Shown here piece after piece: positions 53,508-63,521 of a stretch of DNA of 64,000 nucleotides. The notes under the pieces were generated by a model. That model did not search any database. It had not been told where the DNA came from and was given only the letters and a program-made list of their open reading frames with translations. The first letter of the stretch is position 1, and each line of letters begins with the position of its first letter. The stretch lies in the NCBI RefSeq assembly GCF_001874525.1, contig NZ_LKAQ01000001.1:1-64000 (forward strand), given 5' to 3'. The DNA comes from Pseudodesulfovibrio hydrargyri (lineage in GTDB: Bacteria; Desulfobacterota; Desulfovibrionia; Desulfovibrionales; Desulfovibrionaceae). The translations under genes were made by a program, and so were the position numbers.

Positions 53508-54917
53508 CTAGAAGTACTGCTTTCGTTTCGAAGACGAAGCTATGCCCATGGCCGAGCGGTATTTGGCGACCGTGCGCCGGGCGATGTTCACTTCCAGCTT
53601 TTCCTGGAGGATCTCGCCTATCCTCTCGTCGCTGAGCGGTTTCTTCGTGTCTTCATCTGCGATCATTTGCTTAATGAGCGCCTTGACGCTCTCCGAACCC
53701 ACCTGGGACCCGTCGTTCAGGTCCAGGGCCGAGTTGAAGAAGAACTTCAGCTCGAAGATGCCGTGAGGGGTCGAGACATATTTGTTGGTCGTGATCCGGC
53801 TCACGGTGGATTCGTGCATCTCGATGTCTTCCGCCACCTCCTTGAGGATGAGGGGTTTGAGCTTTGTCACGCCCTCCTCGAAGAATGCCCGTTGGAAGCC
53901 GACAATGCTCTCAACTACTTTATACAAGGTTCGCTGCCGCTGGTACAGACTTTTCATCAACCATGCGGCGGAACGCATCTTTTCCTGGAAATATTCCTTC
54001 TCCTTGTCGGCCGCGCCCTTCATGGAATCCATGTAGAAGGTGTTCATCTGGAGCCTCGGCATACCGTCCTCGTTGAGGATGATGACGAAGTCCTCGCCGT
54101 ACTTGTAGACGAACACGTCCGGGCTGACGTAGTGCGGCTCGGTGCTGGAGAAGTTGGCACCCGGCATGGGATCGAGCGTCTGCATCAGATCCAGGTACGA
54201 CTTGAGCTCGTCCATGGTGATCTTGAACTTGCGCGCCAGAGGCTTGTAACGATTCTTCTCCAGGTCCTCCAGGTGGTCGCTGACCAGGGAGACCAGGATC
54301 GGGTCGTCATATCCGAGGACCTCCATCTGGACCAGCAGGCACTCCTGCGGGGTCCGGGCGCCCACGCCGACCGGGTCCAGGTGCTGGATGCGGCGCAGAA
54401 CGGACTCGATCTCCTCCTCCGAGGCCTGGACCATGGCGGTCAACTCCTCCATGGTGGCCTGCAGGTAGCCGTTGGCGTCGATATTGCCGAGGATGACGTC
54501 GCCGATGGCCAGCTCGTGCTCGGAGAAGTTGGACAGGCGCATCTGCCAGTTCAGGTGCCCTTCCAGAGAGGGCTTCGAGGCCAGGCGGGCCTCGAAGGAC
54601 ATGCCCTCCTCGGGCATCTCCATGTCGCGAGACAGGGCCTGCTTGGAGGTGGAGGAAAATTCGCCCAGGTAGTTTTCCCAGTCCGCGTTGCGGACCAGTT
54701 CCTCCTCGGCCTGGGATTCGGTCAGGACCTCGGTCTTGTCCGGGACCTCGGTGTCGGTCTCGGTTTCGTCCAGGAAGGGATTCTCCAACAATTCCTGCTG
54801 CACGGTCTCCAGCAGTTCAAGCCGCGACAGTTGCAGCAGCTTGATGGCCTGCTGCAACTGGGGCGTCATGACCAGTTGCTGTGAGAGCTTGAGCTGTTGC
54901 CGAAGTTCCAATCCCAT
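53508..54917 (-). CDS. rpoN: RNA polymerase sigma-54 factor
   Basis: RpoN, 469 aa. Gln/Leu-rich region I (LELRQQLKLSQQLVMTPQLQ), acidic region II, the core-binding domain, a helix-turn-helix near 370-390 and the RpoN box ARRTVAKYRSAMGI near the C-terminus. First gene of the rpoN-hpf-ptsN-rapZ-PTS unit and preceded by its own promoter region. Confidence 0.96.
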   Translation of the reverse strand: MGLELRQQLKLSQQLVMTPQLQQAIKLLQLSRLELLETVQQELLENPFLDETETDTEVPDKTEVLTESQAEEELVRNADWENYLGEFSSTSKQALSRDMEMPEEGMSFEARLASKPSLEGHLNWQMRLSNFSEHELAIGDVILGNIDANGYLQATMEELTAMVQASEEEIESVLRRIQHLDPVGVGARTPQECLLVQMEVLGYDDPILVSLVSDHLEDLEKNRYKPLARKFKITMDELKSYLDLMQTLDPMPGANFSSTEPHYVSPDVFVYKYGEDFVIILNEDGMPRLQMNTFYMDSMKGAADKEKEYFQEKMRSAAWLMKSLYQRQRTLYKVVESIVGFQRAFFEEGVTKLKPLILKEVAEDIEMHESTVSRITTNKYVSTPHGIFELKFFFNSALDLNDGSQVGSESVKALIKQMIADEDTKKPLSDERIGEILQEKLEVNIARRTVAKYRSAMGIASSSKRKQYF

Positions 54918-55021
54918 GATGCGCTACCCGCTTGAGGTTGTGTTTATCGATTGCCGGATAAAGAAATTTTTTTTAACCGCCAGACATTTTTTCCGGTTCA
55001 ACCATGCCACAGTGAACTAAA

Positions 55022-55048
55022 GGATGCAACACAATTGTGTTAACATCC
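55022..55048. promoter_or_regulatory. perfect palindrome upstream of rpoN
   Basis: AACACAATTGTGTT (55028-55041) is a perfect 14-nt palindrome nested in GGATG ... CATCC, giving a 27-nt inverted repeat. It lies about 105-131 nt before the rpoN ATG and 40-60 nt past the likely transcription start, so it may be an operator or roadblock site. Confidence 0.55.
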
Positions 55049-55091
55049 TGTTTACATTAATATTTCCGCCTGCATATTATGATATGAAAAA

Positions 55092-55120
55092 AGTGTACCA
55101 ACCTTTAGCAACGGTGTAAA
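55092..55120 (-). promoter_or_regulatory. sigma-70 promoter of the rpoN unit
   Basis: On the minus strand TTTACA (55120-55115), 17-nt spacer, TACACT (55097-55092). It is 172 nt upstream of the rpoN ATG and just past the lptB stop. Confidence 0.6.
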
Positions 55121-55154
55121 TCGGGAAAGAGGAAAAAAAGACGAAAACGGCGGG

Positions 55155-55880
55155 CTAAAGCCGGAAATCCTCGCCCAGATATATCTGCCGGGCGCGGCTG
55201 GACTTGACGATCTCGGATGGGGCTCCCTCCAGGATGACCGTGCCCTCGTAGACCAGGTAGGCCCGGTCGCAGATATTCAGGGTTTCCCGGACGTTGTGAT
55301 CCGAGATGAGGATACCGATATCCATGGACTTGAGCACGGAGATAATCTCCTGGATGTCGATGACCGCGATGGGATCGATACCGGCAAACGGCTCGTCCAG
55401 GAGGATGAACTGCGGATCGAGGATGAGCGCCCGGGCTATTTCGAGCCTGCGCCGCTCGCCGCCGGACAGGAACATGGACGCCTGGTCCGCCAGCTTGGTG
55501 ATGGTGAACATCTCCATGAGTTCGTCGGCCCGGGCCCGCTGTTGCCGCGAGGTCATGGAGGTCTGCTCCAGGATGATCTCCAGGTTCTGGCGCACGGTCA
55601 GTTTCTTGAAGATGGAGCTTTCCTGGGGCAGATAGCTCACCCCCAGGCGGGCGCGCTCGTGCAGGGGCTTGTCCGTGAGCACGTGGCCACCCAGGGAGAC
55701 CTCCCCGGTGTTGGGCTGGACGATGCCCACGAGCATGTAGAACGTGGTCGTCTTGCCCGCGCCGTTGGGGCCGAGCAGACCGACCACCTCGCGCGCGTCG
55801 AGCTTGATGTTGATGCCGTGCACGACCTCTTTCTGACCGTACCGCTTGGACAGGTTGGTTGCGCGCAGACCCTCGGCCAT
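55155..55880 (-). CDS. lptB: LPS export ABC transporter ATP-binding protein LptB
   Basis: A 241-aa ATPase powering lipopolysaccharide transport by LptFG. Walker A GPNGAGKTTTFYMLVGI, signature LSGGERRRLEIARAL, Walker B FILLDEPFAGIDPIAV and switch ISDHNVRETL. EGAPSEIVKSSRARQIYLGE is the usual LptB end. ATG directly adjoins the lptA stop. Last gene of pyrG-kdsA-kdsC-lptC-lptA-lptB. Confidence 0.96.
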   Translation of the reverse strand: MAEGLRATNLSKRYGQKEVVHGINIKLDAREVVGLLGPNGAGKTTTFYMLVGIVQPNTGEVSLGGHVLTDKPLHERARLGVSYLPQESSIFKKLTVRQNLEIILEQTSMTSRQQRARADELMEMFTITKLADQASMFLSGGERRRLEIARALILDPQFILLDEPFAGIDPIAVIDIQEIISVLKSMDIGILISDHNVRETLNICDRAYLVYEGTVILEGAPSEIVKSSRARQIYLGEDFRL

Positions 55881-56762
55881 TTATTGCACCTTCAGGTTGC
55901 CGGGAGTCATGAAGACGGCCTTGACGCGCTGCTTGCCGCCGATGACCTCGGACCGGTCGTCCTTGATGTGAAAGTTGATGACCTCGCCGGTCAACGAGTT
56001 GGGGCCGTCCTGGAGCTTGGGATCCCGCTCCATCTTGAGCAGTTGCGGGCCCACCAGGTAGGTAAGCAGGCCGCAGGTCCCCTCGGTGGTCCCCTTCTTG
56101 GCACGCACGTTGCCGTCGGCCACGATGCGGTCCACGCTGTCGGCGGAGAATTTCTTGTCGGTGCTGGACGCGAGATAGGCCGAGAGCTTGTCGGCCCATA
56201 GGGTCAACTCGCCGTGGGTGGCGACCACGTGGCCCACAAAGGAAATGACCTTGCCGGTCTCGTCGTAGGTCATGCGGTCGGAGGTGATCTTCACCGGCAG
56301 GCGGCTCGGGTCCACGCCCACCGGGATGGGCGCGGGCGGCGTCGCGGCCACCGGGGCCTTGAGCTCGCCCTCGCCGGAATCCTTTGCCGGAGCAGGCGTC
56401 GGCGCGGGCTCTGATGCGGTGGCGGAAACGGACGCGGCCATCTCGGCCTCGATCACCTTGAGGTACTTGGCGTTGGCGTAGCCCACGGCCTTGGCCGGGT
56501 CGCGGTCCTTTTCGCCCAGCTCGAACACGGCCAGCCAGCCGTTTTGGGGAAAGTCGGTCCTTACCCGCTGCCCCTTGGCCAGGGTGACCACGTGCTCCGC
56601 TCCGGGCCGGGGCGCCTTGCGGACGTTGAGGTTGACCGTGGCCTCGCGCACCTCGCCCCAGTCCTGGGCCATGGCCCGGGCCGGAACCAGCAGCAGGGCC
56701 AGCATCAGCAGAATTCCCGTATGGCGAACCGTTTTCAGCAACGTCTTATTCCTTGTTTTCAT
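55881..56762 (-). CDS. lptA: LptA-like periplasmic protein with N-terminal SH3 domain
   Basis: A 293-aa protein, longer than the usual 180 aa. Signal peptide (ILLMLALLLVPARAMA), an SH3b domain (about 35-105; ATVNLNVRKAPRPGAEHVVT ... GWLAVF), an Ala/Pro-rich linker (110-150), then the OstA/LptA domain (KITSDRMTYDETGKVISFVG, HGELTLWADKLSAYL, GEVINFHIKDDRSEVIGG) that carries LPS across the periplasm. Overlaps lptC by 17 nt. Confidence 0.9.
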   Translation of the reverse strand: MKTRNKTLLKTVRHTGILLMLALLLVPARAMAQDWGEVREATVNLNVRKAPRPGAEHVVTLAKGQRVRTDFPQNGWLAVFELGEKDRDPAKAVGYANAKYLKVIEAEMAASVSATASEPAPTPAPAKDSGEGELKAPVAATPPAPIPVGVDPSRLPVKITSDRMTYDETGKVISFVGHVVATHGELTLWADKLSAYLASSTDKKFSADSVDRIVADGNVRAKKGTTEGTCGLLTYLVGPQLLKMERDPKLQDGPNSLTGEVINFHIKDDRSEVIGGKQRVKAVFMTPGNLKVQ

Positions 56763-57363
56763 TCAAAGGACTCCTTCCCAGCCCTTCGGGGGCCAGCAGC
56801 GCTTCCACGCCGCCGGCGGCCACCATCTGTCTCGTGACCAGGTCGATCTCCAGGGCCTTGGCCTGGACGGTCATGTCCGGGCGGCGCACGGTCACGCCGC
56901 CCTTGAGATACACCTTACCTATTGCGCCCACATAATCAAGGTGCTGGGCGTCCAAGGCCATGTCGCCGAACCGGCCGCTGACCCCGTCGTACAGGGTCAG
57001 GTTGTCATTGGCCTGGTCCACCTCGCCACGATCGGCCTGGACGTAGACTTCCTGGCGGTCGTCGCCGAAGTAGGCGGTCAGCTGGGGAAAATCCACGGCG
57101 ATAATGCCGAGTTCCTGGTTGTACTTGGCGCTCTTGGCCAACAGCTTCCAGGTCATGCTGCCCTCCTTGCCCTGGACCAGTTCGATGTCCTCGGCCGAGA
57201 CGTCGGCGTCGGCGAACATGTCCTTGCGGGAGACGGGCGCCTGCCCGACAGTGTCCGGGGTTTCCAGAATGGGGTCGGAAAAAAAGAGCTCGTTGACGCC
57301 CAGGCCGAGAAGCAGCCCCAGGGCGAAGATGACGAACAGGACCAGAGCAGGACGCCCTCTCAT
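56746..57363 (-). CDS. lptC: LPS export system protein LptC
   Basis: A 205-aa bitopic protein: one N-terminal TM segment (ALVLFVIFALGLLLGLGV) and a periplasmic beta-jellyroll (MTWKLLAKSAKYNQELGIIA, GRFGDMALDAQHLDYVGAIG, LKGGVTVRRPDMTVQAKALE). Takes LPS from LptBFG and passes it to LptA. Its ATG abuts the kdsC stop. Confidence 0.9.
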   Translation of the reverse strand: MRGRPALVLFVIFALGLLLGLGVNELFFSDPILETPDTVGQAPVSRKDMFADADVSAEDIELVQGKEGSMTWKLLAKSAKYNQELGIIAVDFPQLTAYFGDDRQEVYVQADRGEVDQANDNLTLYDGVSGRFGDMALDAQHLDYVGAIGKVYLKGGVTVRRPDMTVQAKALEIDLVTRQMVAAGGVEALLAPEGLGRSPLNENKE

Positions 57364-57888
57364 CTAGTCCACCCAGCGCTGCAGGGCCTGTTCCTTGAGC
57401 CCCCGGGCCTCGAGAATGAACGAAATGGCCTCGCGGACCGCGCCCTGCCCGCCCTTGCGGGAGGACATCCAGTCCGCGGCCTCGATCACCTCGGGCACCG
57501 CGTTGGGCACGCACAGGGCCAGGCCGGCCCGGGCCATCACGGCCAGGTCGATCCAGTCGTCGCCCATGTAGGCGGCCTCTTCCGGGGCGACGCCGACCTC
57601 CTCACACATCTGCTCGAAGAGCGGCAATTTGCGATGATGGCCCGCATAGTAGTGTTTGATGCCCAGTTCGGTGATGCGTCTCTCCACCGGCTTCTGGTCC
57701 AGGCCGGTGATGATCCCGACTTCCAGACCCACGGCCTGGGCCAGCTTGATGCCGAGGCCGTCCTGGACGCTGAACCGCTTCATCAGGATGCCCTCGTCGC
57801 CATAGTACAGGCCGCCGTCGGTGAGCACGCCGTCCACGTCGAGCACCAGCAGCTTGATGTTCCGCGCCAGGGCGGTCGCGTCAGCCAC
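57364..57888 (-). CDS. kdsC: 3-deoxy-D-manno-octulosonate-8-phosphate phosphatase
   Basis: KdsC, 174 aa, HAD-family enzyme releasing Kdo from Kdo-8-P. The nucleophile motif is [34 protein letters not shown] and [20 protein letters not shown] complete the HAD pattern. No cap domain, as expected for this tetrameric enzyme. Overlaps kdsA by 8 nt. Confidence 0.94.
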   Translation of the reverse strand: MADATALARNIKLLVLDVDGVLTDGGLYYGDEGILMKRFSVQDGLGIKLAQAVGLEVGIITGLDQKPVERRITELGIKHYYAGHHRKLPLFEQMCEEVGVAPEEAAYMGDDWIDLAVMARAGLALCVPNAVPEVIEAADWMSSRKGGQGAVREAISFILEARGLKEQALQRWVD

Positions 57889-58684
57889 GATTGATCTCCC
57901 ACAGGGCCAGCAGCCTCTTCAGCAGGGTTTCGACCTCGGCCAGGGGCAGGGAGTTGGGGCCGTCGCACAGCGCCTTGTCCGGGTCGGGATGGACTTCCAT
58001 GAACACACCGTCCGCGCCCGCGGCCACGGCGGCCGAGGCCAGGACCGGCACGTATTCGCGCTGCCCGCCCGAAGCGCCGCCCAGCCCGCCGGGCAGCTGC
58101 ACCGAGTGGGTGGCGTCCATGATCACCGGGACGCCGAAGGCCCGCATCTGCGGGATGGAGCGCATGTCCACCACCAGGTTGTTGTAGCCGTAGGTGGAGC
58201 CGCGCTCGGTCAGCCAGACCTGGTCGTTGCCCGCCGCGCGGAGCTTGTCGACCACGTTTTTCATGTCCCAGGGAGCCAGGAACTGCCCTTTCTTGACATT
58301 GACCACCCTGCCCGTTTCGGCGGCGGCCACCAGCAGGTCGGTCTGGCGGCAGAGGAAGGCCGGAATCTGCAGGACGTCGGCCACCTCGGCCACGGGCGCG
58401 GCCTGTTCCGGGTGGTGGATGTCCGTGACCACGGGCAGTCCCGTGGTCCGCTTCACCTCTGCCAGGATCGCGAGCCCCTCTTCCATGCCCGGCCCCCGAA
58501 AACTGGTCAGCGAGGTCCGGTTGGCCTTGTCGAACGAACTCTTGTAGACGAGGGGGATGTCCAGCTTGGCGGCCAGGCCGGCGAGCACGTCGGCGGTCCG
58601 AAGGGCAATCTCCCTGGTCTCAATGGCGCAGGGTCCGGCCAGAATGAACGGGCCGGACCGGCTGGCGGTATACAGGTCTGCCAT
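57881..58684 (-). CDS. kdsA: 3-deoxy-8-phosphooctulonate synthase
   Basis: KdsA, 267 aa, condenses arabinose-5-phosphate with phosphoenolpyruvate. [52 protein letters not shown] and [19 protein letters not shown] are the family signatures. AGPCAIE carries the Cys that binds metal in the metal-dependent form. Gap to pyrG is 3 nt. Confidence 0.96.
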   Translation of the reverse strand: MADLYTASRSGPFILAGPCAIETREIALRTADVLAGLAAKLDIPLVYKSSFDKANRTSLTSFRGPGMEEGLAILAEVKRTTGLPVVTDIHHPEQAAPVAEVADVLQIPAFLCRQTDLLVAAAETGRVVNVKKGQFLAPWDMKNVVDKLRAAGNDQVWLTERGSTYGYNNLVVDMRSIPQMRAFGVPVIMDATHSVQLPGGLGGASGGQREYVPVLASAAVAAGADGVFMEVHPDPDKALCDGPNSLPLAEVETLLKRLLALWEINRG

Positions 58685-58687
58685 AGG

Positions 58688-60328
<1,641 letters not shown>

Positions 60329-60396
60329 TCAGGAAGCCCCTTGATTATGCTTGAATTATAAGGATATATCATAACCAGTCTCATCCGCCGGTTATG

Positions 60397-60425
60397 TTGA
60401 CTGTCGTGCGTCGGACACGTATGTT
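60397..60425 (+). promoter_or_regulatory. sigma-70 promoter of purQ
   Basis: TTGACT (60397-60402), 17-nt spacer, TATGTT (60420-60425), 74 nt before the purQ ATG. A TATAAT box (minus strand, 60359-60354) may serve the divergent pyrG. Confidence 0.55.
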
Positions 60426-60498
60426 CCAGCCCAGCACGTCGCTGCTTCGCAAATTTTGCAGGGTAATGCGACAAAGTCAATATGAAGAGGAGATTTTC

Positions 60499-61314
60499 AT
60501 GGCCCGCGTCAACGCACTCGTCATCACCGGATACGGCACCAACTGCGAAAAGGAGTCCGCCTACGCCCTGCAGGAGGCCGGGGCGGACAATGCCGATATC
60601 GTTTATTTTTCCGATCTCGCAGCGGGCCATGTCCGCATGGACGACTACAACTACCTGCTCTGCCCCGGCGGATTTCTCGACGGCGACGACCTGGGCGCGG
60701 CCCAGGCGGCCGCCCTGCGCTGGCGGTGGTCCAACGACGCGGACGGCAAGCCCGTCCTGGATCAGCTGAAAGGCTTTTTCAACAAGGGCGGCATCATCCT
60801 CGGCATCTGCAACGGCTTCCAGCTGTTGTGCAAGCTCGGCCTGCTCCCGGGCATCGGCGGGCGCTACTTCGAGCGCCAGGTTTCCCTGTCCTACAACGAC
60901 TCCGGCCGGTTCGAGGACCGCTGGGTGCGGCTCAAGACCAACCCGGCCTCGCCCTGCGTGTTCACCAAGGGCATCGACTACCTGGACGTGCCCATCCGCC
61001 ACGGCGAGGGCAAGATCATCCCCATGGACGACGCCACCTTCCAGGCCCTGCGGGACGAAAATCTCATCGCGGTCCAGTACGTCCACCCCGAGACACGCGA
61101 GGTGACCCTGGAATACCCGTACAATCCCAACGGGTCCCCGCTGGGCATCGCCGGGCTGACCGACCCCACCGGCCGCATCCTGGGCCTCATGCCCCACCCC
61201 GAGGCGTACAACCACAAGACCAACCATCCGTCCTGGACGCGCGGCACCGATCCGGACATCCCGCTGGGCCTGACCATGCTCGAAGCCGGGGTGCGCTACC
61301 TCAAGGAGCGGTAG
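60499..61314 (+). CDS. purQ: phosphoribosylformylglycinamidine synthase glutaminase subunit
   Basis: A 271-aa class I glutamine amidotransferase. Motifs: LVITGYGTNCEKESAYAL, LCPGGFLDGDDLGAAQA, nucleophile Cys in IILGICNGFQLLCKLGLLPG, and GLMPHPEAYNHKTNHPSW with the catalytic His/Glu. It is longer than typical PurQ (about 230 aa). purL and purS are not adjacent; tadA follows after 8 nt. ATG 60499 has GAAGAGGAG upstream. Confidence 0.88.
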   Translation: MARVNALVITGYGTNCEKESAYALQEAGADNADIVYFSDLAAGHVRMDDYNYLLCPGGFLDGDDLGAAQAAALRWRWSNDADGKPVLDQLKGFFNKGGIILGICNGFQLLCKLGLLPGIGGRYFERQVSLSYNDSGRFEDRWVRLKTNPASPCVFTKGIDYLDVPIRHGEGKIIPMDDATFQALRDENLIAVQYVHPETREVTLEYPYNPNGSPLGIAGLTDPTGRILGLMPHPEAYNHKTNHPSWTRGTDPDIPLGLTMLEAGVRYLKER

Positions 61315-61322
61315 CCCCGGAC

Positions 61323-61811
61323 ATGGCCGCCCCCTCCGCGCCCCAACCGCCCGCCGGGACCACCTGGCGCGATCTCATGGACGTGGCCTTCGGCGAGGCG
61401 TGCAAGGCCGCCCAGGCGGGCGAGGCCCCCATCGGCGCGGCCCTGTTCACGCCCACCGGCACCCTGCTCGCCTCGGCCCACAACCGGCCCATCGCCTCGC
61501 ACGACCCCACGGGGCACGCCGAGATTCTCTGCCTGCGCGAGGCGGCCCGCGTCATGGGCAACTACCGGCTGCCGGACACGATCATGGCCGTGACCCTGGA
61601 GCCGTGCCTGATGTGCACGGGCGCGCTCATCCACGCCCGGGTGGCCGGGGTGGTCTTCGCGGCCAGGGACGAACGCGCCGGGGCCCTGGTCTCCAACCTG
61701 GAGGGCTGCTCCCTGCCGTTTACCAACCACCGGCTGTGGACCGTGGAGGGCGTCATGGGCACCGAGTGCTCCTCCCTGCTCAAACGGTTCTTCCTGGAAA
61801 GGAGAAAATAG
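61323..61811 (+). CDS. tadA: tRNA-specific adenosine deaminase
   Basis: A 162-aa zinc deaminase converting A34 to inosine in tRNA-Arg. Zinc and catalytic motifs: DPTGHAEILCLREAARVMGN (His and Glu) and TLEPCLMCTGALIHARV (PCxxC). A Pro/Ala-rich N-terminus precedes the domain. ATG 61323 is preceded by AGGAGCGGTAG. Confidence 0.94.
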   Translation: MAAPSAPQPPAGTTWRDLMDVAFGEACKAAQAGEAPIGAALFTPTGTLLASAHNRPIASHDPTGHAEILCLREAARVMGNYRLPDTIMAVTLEPCLMCTGALIHARVAGVVFAARDERAGALVSNLEGCSLPFTNHRLWTVEGVMGTECSSLLKRFFLERRK

Positions 61812-61886
61812 GCCGCCCCTCTTTACAACGGGACAATCCGCCTTATTTTTCATATTCAGACCCATTCATCCATTCAGGAGAGACAT

Positions 61887-62273
61887 ATGATCATCGCACT
61901 GCCCACCCGCGAAGGCCTTATCGACGACCATTTCGGCCACTGCGACCACTACACCCTGGTGACCGTGGAGGATAACCGCATCGTTTTCAGCGAACGCATG
62001 GATTCCCCCCAGGGATGCGGCTGCAAGTCCGACATCGCCCCGGTCCTGGCCGGCCGCGGCGTCAAGGTCATGCTCGCCGGCAACATGGGCGAGGGCGCGC
62101 TGAACATCCTCAGGAAGGCGGGCATCGAAGTGGTCCGGGGCTGCTCCGGCCCCATCGAGGACGTCCTCGCCAAATGGCTGTCCGGCGAGCTTGAGGACAA
62201 CCGGATCACCTGCGACCACCACGACTGCGACCACCACGACGAGCCGGTCCTGACCGAACTCAAGCCGCTCTAG
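61887..62273 (+). CDS. NifX/NafY-type Fe-Mo cofactor-binding domain protein with His/Cys-rich tail
   Basis: A 128-aa protein of the dinitrogenase Fe-Mo cofactor family: MIIALPTREGLIDDHFGHCD, SPQGCGCKSDIAPVL, MLAGNMGEGALNILRKAGI, VVRGCSGPIEDVLAKWLSG. The C-terminus adds CDHHDCDHHDEP, a likely metal-binding tail. Such proteins in anaerobes often bind Fe-S or Mo clusters unrelated to nitrogen fixation. Single gene with GGAGAG upstream of ATG and a strong terminator. Confidence 0.88.
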   Translation: MIIALPTREGLIDDHFGHCDHYTLVTVEDNRIVFSERMDSPQGCGCKSDIAPVLAGRGVKVMLAGNMGEGALNILRKAGIEVVRGCSGPIEDVLAKWLSGELEDNRITCDHHDCDHHDEPVLTELKPL

Positions 62274-62301
62274 GCCGCCCCGGCGAACACATCTGCAACG
62301 C

Positions 62302-62331
62302 AAAAGCCCCCGATCCCGTTCGGGGGCTTTT
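62302..62331 (+). terminator. terminator of the NifX-like gene
   Basis: AAAAGCCCCCGA / TCGGGGGCTTTT arms with 6-nt loop. Confidence 0.9.
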
Positions 62332-62406
62332 GTCTGCGCTCCATGTCCATCCGGCCCATTCCAAGCCGGACCGCCCCCTCCATCCGCGATCAACTCCAAA
62401 AGATGC

Positions 62407-62435
62407 TTGCCACTTGCCGCGAGTCTGTTTATATA
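62407..62435 (+). promoter_or_regulatory. promoter of tRNA-Ser
   Basis: TTGCCA (62407-62412), 17-nt spacer, TATATA (62430-62435), with the tRNA 5' end about 30 nt downstream. Confidence 0.7.
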
Positions 62436-62464
62436 CCCACTTCACATTGGCGCTAGCCACCCAA

Positions 62465-62560
62465 GGAGAGGTAGCGAAGTCCGGCCGTAACGCGCTCGAC
62501 TCGAAATCGAGTTGGCGGTGAGTAACCGTCACGTGGGTTCGAATCCCACCCTCTCCGCCA
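62465..62560 (+). tRNA. tRNA-Ser (anticodon CGA)
   Basis: 96 nt including an encoded CCA. Acceptor GGAGAGG pairs with CCTCTCC; discriminator G. Anticodon stem CTCGA/TCGAG-type around loop CTCGAAA gives anticodon CGA (reads UCG). A long variable arm (GGCGGTGAGTAACCGTC region) marks it as a class II serine tRNA, and GGTTCGAATCC is the T loop. Confidence 0.97.
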
Positions 62561-62568
62561 GGACTATG

Positions 62569-62603
62569 AAAAGCCCTTGAGCCCTAGGCTCAAGGGCTTT
62601 TTT
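62569..62603 (+). terminator. terminator after tRNA-Ser
   Basis: Perfect 12-bp stem AGCCCTTGAGCC / GGCTCAAGGGCT, loop CTA, six T. Confidence 0.92.
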
Positions 62604-62672
62604 GTGCATTGAGACTTTTACACGCTGATATTTCTGATATATATGAAGGGTAAATAACCCATAGGAAGAATT

Positions 62673-63302
62673 ATGGGATTAGACAAAAATACGAATGCTG
62701 TTATCAGCGAGCCATTTGTCGAGCTAACCATCCAAGCGATGAAAGCTCGACGCAGCCTGCTTCTTTGTAGCCTGATCGTTTGCGCCAGAATATCTGGCAT
62801 ATCCATCGAAGGGCCAATAACCGTCATGCAAACAACCCTAACAGGGATTACCCCAGAAAAATTGGATTGGTTGCTCCTCGGCGGTATCCTTTATTTTTTT
62901 ATCATGTTGATAGTGCATGGCTTTGAGTCGTTTCAGAAGTGGAAACTAAGATTGACAGGACCAACTCAGCAAGAATTCATTGAATCACTGGGGGATATTC
63001 TGGCTATCCCTAATGACCCACAGTATGGAGTTGCTTATAAGATCTTTAGACGACTCATAAATGATCTAGAGGAGCAAACAGCTCAGCCTGTTGAAGGGGC
63101 ATATCCTCCAACAAAGCTTAAGACACTTCACCAAACCTTTGCCACATACAGTGACAAGTTGGAACTGCTCGAAAAAAAGTTTTGGCGACACCAACTTACA
63201 TTGGTACTTCGCTTCGCAATTTTGGACTACTTTGGGCCACTCCTTTTTGCCTTGGCTACAGGAGGATATTTCCTCGTCCAAATAATACGAAGTTCAAGCT
63301 AG
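62673..63302 (+). CDS. membrane protein of unknown function
   Basis: A 209-aa protein, not recognised. One weakly hydrophobic segment (about 27-45, RSLLLCSLIVCARISG), a clear TM segment near 66-84 (WLLLGGILYFFIMLIVHGF), a soluble helical middle (85-170) with EQTAQPVEGAYPPTK, and a C-terminal TM (188-206). GC content and codon use (many AT-ending codons) differ clearly from the genes left of the tRNA, suggesting transfer. GGAAGAATT precedes the ATG. Confidence 0.7.
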   Translation: MGLDKNTNAVISEPFVELTIQAMKARRSLLLCSLIVCARISGISIEGPITVMQTTLTGITPEKLDWLLLGGILYFFIMLIVHGFESFQKWKLRLTGPTQQEFIESLGDILAIPNDPQYGVAYKIFRRLINDLEEQTAQPVEGAYPPTKLKTLHQTFATYSDKLELLEKKFWRHQLTLVLRFAILDYFGPLLFALATGGYFLVQIIRSSS

Positions 63303-63308
63303 GTGAAG

Positions 63309-63521
63309 TCATTCCAGATTATAGCTCTTTTCCTTCACAATCTCCTTTAAAAGCATTCGGGCTAAAAACTCAGGAGGCATACTTCCCGTTTGGGTTGTTT
63401 TTTCTGCCCATCCATATCGAACGATGATGCAACCTTTCTCGGAAAACCACTTCCCCGCGTGGGTGTTACCATCAATATCGATTGAAACATCGAAACTGCG
63501 AGGTGGTTTTTTCCTTGACAT
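63309..63521 (-). CDS. small conserved-looking protein of unknown function
   Basis: A 70-aa soluble protein beginning MSRKKPPRSFDVSIDIDGNT, continuing HAGKWFSEKGCIIVRYGW and ending with a helical PPEFLARMLLKEIVKEKSYN. The pattern (short beta-sheet then helix) is plausible for a real gene, but no ribosome site is seen before this ATG; the frame stays open further upstream to 63641. Convergent with the preceding gene with a 6-nt gap. AT-rich like its neighbour. Confidence 0.5.
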   Translation of the reverse strand: MSRKKPPRSFDVSIDIDGNTHAGKWFSEKGCIIVRYGWAEKTTQTGSMPPEFLARMLLKEIVKEKSYNLE

